DNA from: Alphaproteobacteria bacterium
GTDB taxonomy: Bacteria > Pseudomonadota > Alphaproteobacteria > Micropepsales > Micropepsaceae
DNA length: 64,000 bases
Assembly: GCA_016125165.1 (NCBI GenBank)
Contig: WGMH01000001.1
Coordinates: 744,001 to 808,000, forward strand
Direction: 5' to 3'
The notes under the pieces were generated by a model. That model had not been told where the DNA came from and did no database searches. It saw only the letters and a program-made list of their open reading frames with translations. Shown piece by piece: positions 42,583 through 51,156 of the stretch. How positions within the stretch are numbered: the first letter of the stretch is position 1; each line of letters opens with the position of its first letter. The translations under genes and the position numbers were made by a program.

Positions 42583-44802
42583 CTAGCGCACCGTGGGCCG
42601 AAACGCGCCATCCCAATCCTCGTTCGGCTGATTGGCTTCGAACCAGTCGATGCGCTTCAGATGCAGATCGTACATCTTTTGACTTGCGCCCGAGAGTTTG
42701 CGGCATTGCTCGATCAATTCACGTGCCTTGGTCCATTGCCGGGTGCGAATGGATTGAAAAATGTGATCGTGAAACGTTGCCATGGCGCGGAATTTCGGGC
42801 TGGCGCGCACCAATGGATTTCCCAGCATCGCATAGAGGCGGACGGCTTCATCCTTGCTGCCGATGGCAATGTAATCGACTTCAAGGAATGCAAATCCGCG
42901 TTCGGCGGCCTTGCGCGCCTCTTCGCTTACGATCACTGCCGGTCCATACTGTGGAGATATCGCCCGGATACGCTCGGCAAGCGCCGTGCATTCGCCGGTC
43001 ACGGCATAGTCCATGCGGCGGCCATCACCGAAGCCGCCCGTGATTGCGGGTCCCGTCGTTATGGCAATGCCGATCTCGACGGGATCAAAGCCAGTGCCGT
43101 CGCCGCGACGTTCCCGGGAAAGCTGCTCGTTCACCTGCGCCAGCGCGATGGTCATCTTGTTCGCGGCTTCGCAGGCGTGGATCGCGTGTTCGGGATCATC
43201 CAGGGGGGCATTCCAGTAGGCAGTAAAGCCTTCGCCGTCAAAGCGGCCAAGCATACCGCCTTGTGCGAAAACCTCTTTCACCAGCGGCATCATTACGGTG
43301 CGCATCAGGCGGGTAAATCCTTGCGGATCGTCGCGGAAGGATTCCGAAAGCGCTCCATAACCGCGAAGTCCGCAAGAGAGACAGGTGACGACGCGCATCT
43401 CGCCGTCAAGTGCAAGCAGCGCGGGATTGCGCGCCAGCCTGTCGAGCGCGGCAGCCGGCAGCGCACCCGAGAAGGCGTTGGTCAGACGCTGCCGCGTTCG
43501 AACCACGTCGATGGCACGTGCCGCAAGACCCGTTGCGAATGCAAGCATGAGAGCCAGCGAGGGTGAAAGCGAATCCAGAAGCACACGGTTGGCGACGAAA
43601 AGATTCCAGGTAAATGCCTGGGCGGCCACAATCACCAGCACAGTGATCACACCGGCCCACAGCGCGCCTAATCTTGCAAACAACAGAACCATGGCCAGGC
43701 CCGCAACCGCGATGAGCACAAGCTGCGCGGTGTTGCCACCCGCTGGCTTCAAGGCCTCGCCAAGAAGAACGTTCTCCATCGCTTCGGCGCGGACGCTGAC
43801 TTCATCGCGTGGGCCGTTGGGCGTCAGAATCCGGTGATCGGGATCGGCGATATAGACAATGGCGTTCTTCAGCGCTCCGGATTTGACTGTCCTGCTCTCC
43901 AGTTCGGAAACGGCAACGCGGCGGGCGGGATTCTCGCCGCTGAAATGTATGACAACGGCGCCGCTGGCGTCGGTGTTTGTTGACAGCAACCCTGCCTTTA
44001 CATCTGCGATGCGTGCGCCAGGCTCCAGAAGATTGCTGCTGCCTTCAGCCTTGATTTCCAGTGAAGTCTGCACCGCAGCGAGGCGCATCACTTCGCCCTC
44101 GATGGATGGGATAATCTTGCCGTTTACCCGATAGGCCAGCGGAATGCCGCGCAGCTTGCCATCCGGGTCCGTCTCGATATTGAGAGCGCCGGAACCTGCG
44201 CTGGCCTTTGCAATATCGGCGCGCTGCGGGCGCGCGTGCGCAAAAGCGGCAAGTCTGTTTTGCGCGTTGGTGGGCCCGTCGAATGTCACAGTGCCTTTGG
44301 GAAGTGGGGGTGTGCCGGCTCGGTTCGTCAGCGTGAACCCTGTTACCGTGCGCAGTTTGCCGATGGATTTCACAAAGCGCGTGTCACCTGATGGAATATC
44401 AGCAAGTGTCACCCGCAATTTGTCAAACTCGGGACCTGGTGGAAGTCCACGCGCAAAGCGGGCGGGCGAAGCAGGATCTTCGCTTTCCAGCGGCATGGCG
44501 AACACGATGATCGCTGCGCCCTCGGACTTGAGCCGGTTCACCAGATTTGCATAGACGCCGGAAGACCAAGGCCAGGCGCCATGTTTGGCGATCGCCGCTG
44601 CATCGACGTCGAGCGTCCGCACCGTCAGGCCGGTCTTGGGTCCGGGGTCTTCGTATGGGCGGGGATGAAAATACTGGTAGGCGTCGAACTGGATGTTGGC
44701 CAGCCGTGTAGCGATGCCGCCCGCGTCGAGCGCAATCAAGGCCAGCGCCGCCGCCAGAATGGCGAGCGGTAGCGACCAGATGGCGATCGGCCGTGTTTTC
44801 AT
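42583..44802 (-). CDS. CHASE2 sensor protein with degenerate class III nucleotide cyclase domain
   Basis: 739 residues from ATG 44802 with AGGA 6 bases upstream. After TM1 (AIWSLPLAILAAALALIALD) comes a large extracytoplasmic CHASE2 domain (about 30-345), then three membrane segments (TAQLVLIAVAGLAMVLLFARL and following) and a cytoplasmic cyclase fold at about 455-640. The metal Asp of the first motif is Gly (CLSCGLRGYGAL in place of FADIRGFT), the second is Glu (RFDGEGFTAYW in place of KFIGDAVMAFW), and the Asn-Arg transition-state pair reads TGECTALAERI with the Asn replaced by Ala. Catalysis is unlikely; it may be a sensor or regulatory pseudoenzyme. A short helical tail follows. Confidence 0.85.
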   Translation of the reverse strand: MKTRPIAIWSLPLAILAAALALIALDAGGIATRLANIQFDAYQYFHPRPYEDPGPKTGLTVRTLDVDAAAIAKHGAWPWSSGVYANLVNRLKSEGAAIIVFAMPLESEDPASPARFARGLPPGPEFDKLRVTLADIPSGDTRFVKSIGKLRTVTGFTLTNRAGTPPLPKGTVTFDGPTNAQNRLAAFAHARPQRADIAKASAGSGALNIETDPDGKLRGIPLAYRVNGKIIPSIEGEVMRLAAVQTSLEIKAEGSSNLLEPGARIADVKAGLLSTNTDASGAVVIHFSGENPARRVAVSELESRTVKSGALKNAIVYIADPDHRILTPNGPRDEVSVRAEAMENVLLGEALKPAGGNTAQLVLIAVAGLAMVLLFARLGALWAGVITVLVIVAAQAFTWNLFVANRVLLDSLSPSLALMLAFATGLAARAIDVVRTRQRLTNAFSGALPAAALDRLARNPALLALDGEMRVVTCLSCGLRGYGALSESFRDDPQGFTRLMRTVMMPLVKEVFAQGGMLGRFDGEGFTAYWNAPLDDPEHAIHACEAANKMTIALAQVNEQLSRERRGDGTGFDPVEIGIAITTGPAITGGFGDGRRMDYAVTGECTALAERIRAISPQYGPAVIVSEEARKAAERGFAFLEVDYIAIGSKDEAVRLYAMLGNPLVRASPKFRAMATFHDHIFQSIRTRQWTKARELIEQCRKLSGASQKMYDLHLKRIDWFEANQPNEDWDGAFRPTVR

Positions 44803-44926
44803 GGCTGTCCTGGGGACATTGCTGGATTGCACGCCGGCGCATCCCAACTTCCCGCCGGTGATTCATCTTAACACATTCAATGGGTTGGGTTGAAAGATGA
44901 AACACGCGCCACCTTTGACGGTTAGG

Positions 44927-44940
44927 TGACGCTTGCGTCA
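44927..44940. promoter_or_regulatory. Palindromic operator upstream of ferritin-like gene 1
   Basis: TGACGCTTGCGTCA, a perfect 14-bp palindrome (6-bp arms) 73 bases before ATG 45014. A half site TGACG lies 11 bases upstream (44916). The same TGACG-N4-CGTCA pattern occurs twice in front of the paralogous gene at 60282-61403, which makes chance unlikely. Confidence 0.7.
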
Positions 44941-45013
44941 TTTTCTCTTGTCTTCGGTCAGGATCGCGCCTACCTTTCTGGCAGGCAAAAATGCCAGCTT
45001 CGGGAGAGCGCAC

Positions 45014-46126
45014 ATGGAAAACATCACCAAGGATCCGGCCTACAACGCTGTGGACCCCACAGATTTCCCGGCGATGCTGGACGTGAACCGTTACGGTGAC
45101 CGTTCCTCCGCCTTCGACAAGATCATCTCGGCGACCCATGACCATTTCTGGGATCCGCTCGACACGAAGTACATCGACTTCTCGAAGCCCTTCGACATCA
45201 CGAAGGAATATCTCATCAATCCGGAACTGAACGGCGATCTCAAGACTGCCATCGGCGACAAGCTCGATGAAGGCCAGAAGATCAAGCTCGTGAACATGGA
45301 CACGTGGTGGTCGCTTTCTTCGATCCTGCACGGCGAACAGGGCGCGCTCGCGTTGTCGGCCTCTTTGTGTCACATCCTGCGTGACCCGGGTGCACAGGAA
45401 TATGCCGCCAATCAAACCCGCGAAGAGGCTCGTCACGTCACCGGCTTCTCGGCCTATATCAAGGCGCGTTGGGGTAAGCCGGTTCAGGTCGGCCCCGCGC
45501 TCGGCGGTCTTCTGAACGAACTCGTGTCTTCGCCGCTCGTGTGGAAGAAGATCGTCGGCATGCAGATGCTGGTGGAAGGGCTTGCCATGGGTGCTTTCGC
45601 GACCTTCTTCAAGGAAGCGCGCGATCCGCTCCTGAAGCACCTGATGCAGCTCACGATGACGGATGAAGCCTTCCATCACAAATTCGGAAAAATCTGGGCG
45701 GATCGCACAATCCCGCATCTGTCCAAGCACGAGCATGAACTGATCGAAGATTGGGCCGCGCAGGTATTTCAGGTGCTGCTGTACAATCTCGGTTCGCCTG
45801 ATCAGAAGGAGTGGATCTACCGCGAACTCGGACTTGATCCCGCTTGGTGTCAGGCTGCGTTCATGGAAGCGCTGACCGACTCGGTCATTCGCGAAGAGAT
45901 GCAGGACGCGACAAACATCTTCCGCGTTCTTGTGAAAACGTTGCTGAAAGCCGGCATCATCACGGATCGCACCAAACCGGTGTATGCCGCCTATCTCGAC
46001 ATGCACGAACTCTACAATGAAGGCGATCGCATGGTTGGCGACGATATTGCCGAGGAAGGCATCAAGTATCTGCTGCAGCTGAATGGCGGCACCAAGCTTG
46101 GTGCGTCACTCCTCGCGGCGGAATAG
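45014..46126 (+). CDS. Ferritin-like diiron protein, paralogue 1
   Basis: 370 residues from ATG 45014, with GGGAG 8 bases upstream. A four-helix-bundle diiron fold is indicated by ILHGEQGALALSASLCHIL, NQTREEARHVTGFSAYI and MTDEAFHHKFGKIWADRTIP: the Glu in HGEQ, Glu/His in EEARH and Glu/His in DEAFHH are the probable iron ligands. The family relates to ribonucleotide-reductase-R2-like and AurF-like oxygenases, but no substrate is known. Paralogue 2 at 60282 is about two-thirds identical. Expression of both probably responds to the shared TGACG/CGTCA operator. A strong terminator follows. Confidence 0.85.
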   Translation: MENITKDPAYNAVDPTDFPAMLDVNRYGDRSSAFDKIISATHDHFWDPLDTKYIDFSKPFDITKEYLINPELNGDLKTAIGDKLDEGQKIKLVNMDTWWSLSSILHGEQGALALSASLCHILRDPGAQEYAANQTREEARHVTGFSAYIKARWGKPVQVGPALGGLLNELVSSPLVWKKIVGMQMLVEGLAMGAFATFFKEARDPLLKHLMQLTMTDEAFHHKFGKIWADRTIPHLSKHEHELIEDWAAQVFQVLLYNLGSPDQKEWIYRELGLDPAWCQAAFMEALTDSVIREEMQDATNIFRVLVKTLLKAGIITDRTKPVYAAYLDMHELYNEGDRMVGDDIAEEGIKYLLQLNGGTKLGASLLAAE

Positions 46127-46168
46127 GCCTCGCATCCAGGAGCTACGACGGTCCTGCCAAATACCAGA

Positions 46169-46199
46169 GGGCGGCATCCGAAAGGTTGCCGCCCTTTTT
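46169..46199 (+). terminator. Rho-independent terminator after ferritin-like gene 1
   Basis: GGGCGGCA-10 nt-TGCCGCCC, a perfect 8-bp stem, followed by TTTTT, 43 bases after the stop codon. Confidence 0.92.
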
Positions 46200-46257
46200 C
46201 TTTGCGTCGGCAGCGGCCATTCACGGTCACCGTCTTGCCAAGTCGCAAATGAATAGA

Positions 46258-46279
46258 TATGAATGAATATTCATTCATA
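46258..46279. promoter_or_regulatory. TetR operator, probable autoregulation site
   Basis: A perfect 22-bp palindrome whose inner 20 bases are ATGAATGAATATTCATTCAT. It ends 11 bases before the ATG of the TetR-type regulator, the usual place for an autoregulatory operator, and would control the whole TetR-SDR-crotonase unit. Confidence 0.8.
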
Positions 46280-46290
46280 ACAAGTTCACC

Positions 46291-46899
46291 ATGTCTACAT
46301 CTGAGAAATCGAAGACAAAACAACAAGATGACAAGCGCGCCCGGCTTCTGGACGCTGCGCTCGACCTGTTCGAGGTCATGGGTTTCGAGGCTGTGACCGT
46401 GCCCGAAATTGCCGGTCGCGCAGGCGTGGCCGTTGGCACGGTCTACCGCTATTTCGAGACCAAGGAAGCTCTGGTCAATGCGCTCTATCGGCATTGGAAG
46501 GCCGCCTACAACAGGATGGTGCTCGCGCCGCTGCCCACAGGCGCAAGCGCGCGGGAATCATTCTCGCTCTACTGGCGGCGCATGACCCTTTTTACGCGCA
46601 ACCATCCGAAAGCCGTGCGCTTCATGGATTTGCATCACCATGCCTCATATCTCGACGCTGAAAGCCGTGCGGCAAGTAAGACTTATCGTGACGTTGCGGA
46701 AAAATTCATCCGCGATGCGCGTGCCTCCGGTGCCGTTCGCGATCTCGACCCGGTGATGGTGGTGGCGCTGATGTGGGGCGCATCTGCTGGTCTTGTGAAG
46801 TTTGCAAGTCAGGGCGCGCTCACGTTTGACGCCGGGATGGCTGCGGCAATGGAAGACACGCTCTGGAGAGCGATCGCAACAAAACCACTGGGAGATTAA
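46291..46899 (+). CDS. TetR-family transcriptional regulator
   Basis: 202 residues. The N-terminal helix-turn-helix is RARLLDAALDLFEVMGFEAVTVPEIAGRAGVAVGTVYRYFETKEAL (positions 17-62), a textbook TetR DNA-binding domain. The C-terminal ligand domain includes HHHASYLDAE and MVVALMWGASAGLVKFAS. No ligand can be named, but its operon contains an SDR and a crotonase-type enzyme, which suggests an acyl-CoA or other lipid-like effector. Just upstream is a 22-bp palindrome, its likely operator. The SDR gene follows after 2 bases. Confidence 0.92.
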   Translation: MSTSEKSKTKQQDDKRARLLDAALDLFEVMGFEAVTVPEIAGRAGVAVGTVYRYFETKEALVNALYRHWKAAYNRMVLAPLPTGASARESFSLYWRRMTLFTRNHPKAVRFMDLHHHASYLDAESRAASKTYRDVAEKFIRDARASGAVRDLDPVMVVALMWGASAGLVKFASQGALTFDAGMAAAMEDTLWRAIATKPLGD

Positions 46900-46901
46900 A
46901 C

Positions 46902-47702
46902 ATGGCACGCAGACGCAAAGGTGAAGGACAAACCGCGCTCATAACCGGCGCATCGGGCGGAATCGGCCTGGATATCGCCGATTGCTTTGCCAAGGACGGC
47001 TACGATCTCATTCTGGTGGCACGGAACGCCGATGCACTGGCGGCGCAGGCGCATCGGCTTGCATCGCAATACAATGTGAAGACAACGCCGATCGCCATCG
47101 ATCTGGGTGAAACGGATGCAGGCAAAACTCTGGCAGGCGACATTCGCGCACGCGGCCTTTCGGTTGATGTGCTCGTGAACAATGCCGGCTATGGAACAGC
47201 CGGGGCATTCAAGGGTTCGGACCGGGCTACACAGCTTGGCATGATTGATCTGAACGTACGCGCGCTCGTTGAGCTCACGCATGAGTTCTGGCCGGATTTT
47301 CTTGCAAAGAGGCGTGGCGGCGTGCTGAACGTGGCGTCGACGGCATCCTTTCAACCAGGCCCCCTCATGGCCATCTACTATGCCAGCAAGGCCTTTGTAC
47401 TTTCCTTTTCCGAAGCGCTTTGGCGTGAAGCAAAAGGTACGGGCGTCAAGGTCAGCTGTCTTTGCCCCGGCCCCACGGCCACCGGGTTTCGCGAACGTGC
47501 CGGCACCGGCAAGACGCGTCTGTCCAACATGGGCCCTGCCGTCAGCTCCATGAGCGTTGCGAAAGCAGGCTATCGGGCATTTCAGAAAAATCAGCGCGTC
47601 ATCATCACGGGGCTGCGCAATCGTTTCCTTGCCCGTCTTGTGCCGTATTTGCCAAGGCGTACAGTCCTGAACCTTGTGTACAAGATGCAAAGCCCGAAAT
47701 GA
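46902..47702 (+). CDS. Short-chain dehydrogenase/reductase
   Basis: 266 residues. NAD(P)-binding TGASGGIGLDIAD (residues 13-25), NNAGYGTAG, catalytic Ser in NVASTASFQPGPLM, and Tyr/Lys in YYASKAF. Arg right after the first strand (VARNADAL) suggests NADP(H). The C-terminus has RNRFLARLVPYLPRRTVLNL, as in the SDR group that acts on lipids. It is co-transcribed with the TetR regulator (2-base gap) and the crotonase (4-base overlap), so a fatty-acyl or hydroxy-acid substrate is probable. Confidence 0.92.
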   Translation: MARRRKGEGQTALITGASGGIGLDIADCFAKDGYDLILVARNADALAAQAHRLASQYNVKTTPIAIDLGETDAGKTLAGDIRARGLSVDVLVNNAGYGTAGAFKGSDRATQLGMIDLNVRALVELTHEFWPDFLAKRRGGVLNVASTASFQPGPLMAIYYASKAFVLSFSEALWREAKGTGVKVSCLCPGPTATGFRERAGTGKTRLSNMGPAVSSMSVAKAGYRAFQKNQRVIITGLRNRFLARLVPYLPRRTVLNLVYKMQSPK

Positions 47703-48502
47703 CCCAGACGAGCATTGGCAGCTTCATCACTGTCACGCGTGACGGCGCCATCGCTACGGTCACCATCGATCGTGGCGACGGGCGAAATGCGCTTTCGCGG
47801 GAACTGATCCTCGACCTTACGGCCACGGCGCGCAGCTTTGCAGATGACCTCGAAACCCAGGTGGTCATTCTCTCTTCCAAAGGTGCATTTACAGCGGGCG
47901 CGGATCTGAAGGATCCCGTTATGGACCGCCGCCGCGCCAATGGCTTGCTCGAACGGCGTCACATGGTGCGCATCGGACCGGACATGTGCGATGCCTGGGA
48001 GAAGGTGGAGCAGGTTACCATCTGCGCCATCGAGGAATATTGCATTGGCGGTGGCGCGGCGCTGGCGGCGGCCTGCGATTTTCGCGTGATGGGCAAGTCG
48101 AGCTACATGCGCCTGCCGGAGATACCGCTCGGCATGAATATGAGCTGGCATTCGGTGCCGCGTCTCGTGGCGCTTATCGGCCCCGCGCGCACCAAGCGCT
48201 TCGTTCTCTATGGCGAGAAGACAAGCGCGGATGAATGCCTCACCTGGGGGCTTGCCGATGAAGTCGTGGCTGATGGCGCCGCAATTACCGCTGCGCGCGC
48301 TTGGGCCGAGAAGACGGCAAAACTGCCGCCGAATGCCGTACGAATGACAAAGCAATCGGTGAATGTGACGGCGAACGCGCTCAATCACGCCACAACCTTT
48401 ATGGACCTCGATCAATACGCGCTCGCTACCACCAGCGAGGATTATCGCGAGGCCATCAAGGCGTTTCTCGAAAAGCGTGAACCGAAATTCACCGGACGCT
48501 GA
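47699..48502 (+). CDS. Enoyl-CoA hydratase/isomerase (crotonase) family protein
   Basis: 267 residues from ATG 47699 (ATGA overlap with the SDR). The crotonase fold shows KGAFTAGADLKD (oxyanion-hole strand), EEYCIGGGAALAAACDFRV and SYMRLPEIPLGMNMSW. The second catalytic Glu (LPEI) is present, but the first, normally in GGGxEL, is Ala here (GGGAAL), so it may be an isomerase, a hydrolase or an enzyme with altered mechanism rather than a hydratase. The DRGDGRNALSRELILDL N-terminus is typical. Confidence 0.9.
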   Translation: MTQTSIGSFITVTRDGAIATVTIDRGDGRNALSRELILDLTATARSFADDLETQVVILSSKGAFTAGADLKDPVMDRRRANGLLERRHMVRIGPDMCDAWEKVEQVTICAIEEYCIGGGAALAAACDFRVMGKSSYMRLPEIPLGMNMSWHSVPRLVALIGPARTKRFVLYGEKTSADECLTWGLADEVVADGAAITAARAWAEKTAKLPPNAVRMTKQSVNVTANALNHATTFMDLDQYALATTSEDYREAIKAFLEKREPKFTGR

Positions 48503-48699
48503 GACCTTAAATTCTCATTCACCGTGATTTCATGTGTTGCCGGGTGCGTTCTTGCCGGGTACGGAAATGCTTGCCCATTCATTCGCAAACTGCGTCAGGG
48601 AAGGGTTCCCACCCCAAAATTCCTGCGACAATTCTGGTACGTTGCGTGCTGAACGCTCCTGTCGCCCAACCACGGGCGAACCAACAACAGGAGGTCAAC

Positions 48700-49233
48700 A
48701 TGACAATCAGCGGTGTTGGAGGCTCCGCATCCGGCTATGCCAGCCAGATGCTCATGTCTCTGCTCGCAAGAATGTCCAGCACACAGAATGTGTCGAGTGA
48801 CGCATCGTCCACCACAATGCAGGGCAGCGAATTTCCTTCGCAGTCTTTCGGCACCGGCGGCGTTCAGAACGCGCTGCAGGGGCCAACGAAGCCATCCATA
48901 AGCGAAGGCATCATGCAAATGCTGCTGTCGCTTCAGGACGATTCGTCAACTGCCCCGGCCAATTCTTCGATCCAAAATCCGCTGTCGCGGCTGTTCTCGG
49001 CAATGGATAGCGATAGCAATGGTGCGGTTTCGCAGTCCGAAATGGAAAGCTATGTTCAGGGGCAGGGCGGAACGGCGGATCAGGCGGATTCGATTTTTGC
49101 TGCGCTCAGCACAAGCGGCACGGGATCGATCAGCCAGTCCGAATTCGCCGCGGCCCTCGAAAAGCTGTGTCAAAATCCCTGGGGCGATGCAGCCGCAATG
49201 TCGGCAAACGCCAGCACCAATATCACTGTGTGA
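48700..49233 (+). CDS. EF-hand calcium-binding protein
   Basis: 177 residues from ATG 48700 with AGGAGG 6 bases upstream. Low-complexity Ser/Gly/Gln-rich N-terminal half, then a canonical EF-hand loop DSDSNGAVSQSE (about 108-119) and a second, degenerate one STSGTGSISQSE (about 143-154) in which the first-position Asp is Ser. No signal peptide is evident. It may bind one calcium; partner unknown. The gene stands alone, closed by a bidirectional terminator. Confidence 0.8.
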   Translation: MTISGVGGSASGYASQMLMSLLARMSSTQNVSSDASSTTMQGSEFPSQSFGTGGVQNALQGPTKPSISEGIMQMLLSLQDDSSTAPANSSIQNPLSRLFSAMDSDSNGAVSQSEMESYVQGQGGTADQADSIFAALSTSGTGSISQSEFAAALEKLCQNPWGDAAAMSANASTNITV

Positions 49234-49264
49234 TCGCACCACTGTTGCGCGACGCGGCGGAATA

Positions 49265-49295
49265 AAAAGGGCTCCGCAGTATGCCGGGCCCTTTT
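49265..49295. terminator. Bidirectional terminator between convergent genes
   Basis: AAAAGGGC-15 nt-GCCCTTTT, a perfect 8-bp stem whose A- and T-runs serve both the EF-hand gene (plus) and the exported-protein gene (minus). Confidence 0.8.
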
Positions 49296-49311
49296 GCATG
49301 CGGAGTGGAAA

Positions 49312-49737
49312 TCAGCGTGGTGCGTTGACCGCGACTTGCGCCAGAAGAACCTGAGCCCCCTTTTTCTTCAGCATGCGGTCGGTCACGCGCTGCAGGCGCT
49401 CGGCGATATAAACGACATCGGGTTGCCGCCATGGACGAACAGCTGTCGCGGCGAAGCTCATGAGACTGCGCACATAGGCGTCACGCAGCAGGGGCATTGC
49501 ATGATCTGCTGCTTCGCGCAGCTTCGTATCCGGAATATCGAGGCCGATGGCAACCATCAAAAGCCCGCTCGGCCGGCCCTCATCAATCACACTCGCATAC
49601 ATCGGGGCGATCATGATGAAACTTTCGGCCTGCGTGATCTTGTGCTCGGCGCGCTGCTGCTTTTCGGCAGCCAGAACGGGCGATGCCGCGCATAGCAGCG
49701 CTAGCGCAAGCGCGGATGTTTTCACAGCGGATCGCAT
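49312..49737 (-). CDS. Exported protein with FliL-like features
   Basis: 141 residues. A signal peptide (MRSAVKTSALALALLCAASP, cleaved near LAA-EK) precedes a domain with YASVIDEGRPSGLLMVAIGL, DTKLREAADHAMPLLRDAYVRSL, and LQRVTDRMLKKKGAQVLLAQVAV. The order strand-helix-helix-strand resembles the stomatin/FliL-like fold, and similar alphaproteobacterial proteins are annotated only as Tat/Sec-exported. No flagellar genes are near. Function unknown. Confidence 0.7.
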   Translation of the reverse strand: MRSAVKTSALALALLCAASPVLAAEKQQRAEHKITQAESFIMIAPMYASVIDEGRPSGLLMVAIGLDIPDTKLREAADHAMPLLRDAYVRSLMSFAATAVRPWRQPDVVYIAERLQRVTDRMLKKKGAQVLLAQVAVNAPR

Positions 49738-49816
49738 GGCAAACCTGATACGTTCTGTTGGTTCCTTACGCCCGATTGGTAAACCCCGGGTTGACGATCA
49801 TGCGGGAGAGGTGCCC

Positions 49817-51028
49817 ATGTTCAAGAAAATCCCCGGAATCCTTGCTTTTCTTGTGTTGGTGCTGAGCAGTTCTGCCCAAGCGGCTGACACGCCCGGCACA
49901 CGCCACACCGTTTCGCCAGCAAGCCTTCCGAAGCCCTACGCCACGCCTGGCGTCGCCAATCGCTCAGACCATGTTCAAAGACCTGAGCGGGTGCTACCGC
50001 ACGTTCCCAGCGGCTTCACCATTTCGCTATTCGCTGAGGGTCTCGGCAATCCGCGCTGGATGGCCCTTGCGCCGAATGGCGATGTGTTTCTGGCAGAGCC
50101 ATCCGCTGGAAAGATCACATTGCTCCGCCGCGAAGACGAAAAGGTGAAGGCGTATGCCTTTGCCGCCGGCCTGTCGCGACCGCACGGGCTGGCATTTCGT
50201 GATGGCGCGCTTTACGTCGGCGCGGATGAGGCGATCTGGAAGCTTGCTTATACGGAAGGTGCAACCAGCGCCGGGCCACGGACAAAGGTCACCAGGCAGG
50301 GTTTCGGTGGCACCGGTTATCATTGGACGCGTAACCTGGCGTTCTCTCCTTCGGGCGACCTGTTTGTCGCCATCGGCAGTGGGTGCAACGTCTGCGAAGA
50401 AGATGCGCGCCGCGCCACGGTCCAGCGTGTGAAACCGGACGGCACGCTCGAATCTTTCGCAACGGGCCTTCGCAATCCCGTCGGCATCGCGTTTTATCCC
50501 GGAAGCAAAAGGCTTTTCGTGACTGTGAACGAACGCGACGGTCTCGGTGACGGTTTGCCGCCGGATTATCTCGCCGAAATTGCAAAGGGCGACTTTCTTG
50601 GCTGGCCCTATGCCTATATCGGCGCGCATCCTGATCCGGACTTCGGAACGAAGAAGCCGGAGATGGTCGCCAAAACCAAAACCCCAGACGTGCTGTTCGC
50701 CGCGCATTCTGCGCCGCTTGGCCTCGTTTTCTACGAAGGCACCCAGTTCCCGAAGGACTATCGCGGCGATGCCTTCGTCGCGCTGCATGGTTCCTGGAAC
50801 AGCGGCAAGCCCACCGGCTACAAGGTGGTTCGCGTGAAATTCCCAAATGGCAAACCGGAAAATGCCTACACCGATTTCGTCACCGGATTCTGGAGCGGCA
50901 CGCTCACCAGCGATGGCGCGGCGCGGGTCTGGGGGCGGCCTGCAGGCCTTCTGGTCGACGCGGATGGCAGCCTTCTGATTGCGGACGATGCGGCGAAGGT
51001 GATCTGGCGGGTGCGTTACGGGCCATGA
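49817..51028 (+). CDS. PQQ-dependent sugar dehydrogenase-like protein (sorbosone dehydrogenase family)
   Basis: 403 residues from ATG 49817 with GGGAGAGG upstream. Signal peptide MFKKIPGILAFLVLVLSSSA. A six-bladed beta-propeller is indicated by GFTISLFAEGLGNPRWMALAPNGDVFLAEP, LSRPHGLAFRDGALYV, LRNPVGIAFYPGSKRLFV and AARVWGRPAGLLVDADGSLL. GSGCNVCEED has the two-Cys turn common in this family, and PHGLAF and HSAPLGLVFY supply expected PQQ/calcium neighbours. Periplasmic oxidation of a sugar or aldose is likely; no pqq genes are here. Confidence 0.88.
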   Translation: MFKKIPGILAFLVLVLSSSAQAADTPGTRHTVSPASLPKPYATPGVANRSDHVQRPERVLPHVPSGFTISLFAEGLGNPRWMALAPNGDVFLAEPSAGKITLLRREDEKVKAYAFAAGLSRPHGLAFRDGALYVGADEAIWKLAYTEGATSAGPRTKVTRQGFGGTGYHWTRNLAFSPSGDLFVAIGSGCNVCEEDARRATVQRVKPDGTLESFATGLRNPVGIAFYPGSKRLFVTVNERDGLGDGLPPDYLAEIAKGDFLGWPYAYIGAHPDPDFGTKKPEMVAKTKTPDVLFAAHSAPLGLVFYEGTQFPKDYRGDAFVALHGSWNSGKPTGYKVVRVKFPNGKPENAYTDFVTGFWSGTLTSDGAARVWGRPAGLLVDADGSLLIADDAAKVIWRVRYGP

Positions 51029-51073
51029 TTTTCCTCGACTGGCCCCGGCAGACGATAAAATATTCAAAAAATC

Positions 51074-51095
51074 GATTGAATTTATAGATTCAATC
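51074..51095. promoter_or_regulatory. LysR-type operator upstream of the YeiH-like gene
   Basis: GATTGAAT-TTATAG-ATTCAATC, perfect 8-bp arms with a 6-base spacer, in a notably AT-rich segment 62 bases before the YeiH-like start. Size and dyad fit a LysR-family box; the LysR gene overlaps the end of the same carrier gene. Confidence 0.65.
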
Positions 51096-51156
51096 TATTG
51101 GATAGGTTGAAAGCTCATAGGCACAGTGTGGTGCGCCCGACCACGGACCTGACGTT

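Noticed and set aside
44423..46006. 527-codon open frame on the minus strand
   Set aside because: It lies antisense to the ferritin-like gene and runs into the cyclase-like gene in the wrong frame. High G+C codon use opens such frames; no motif supports it.
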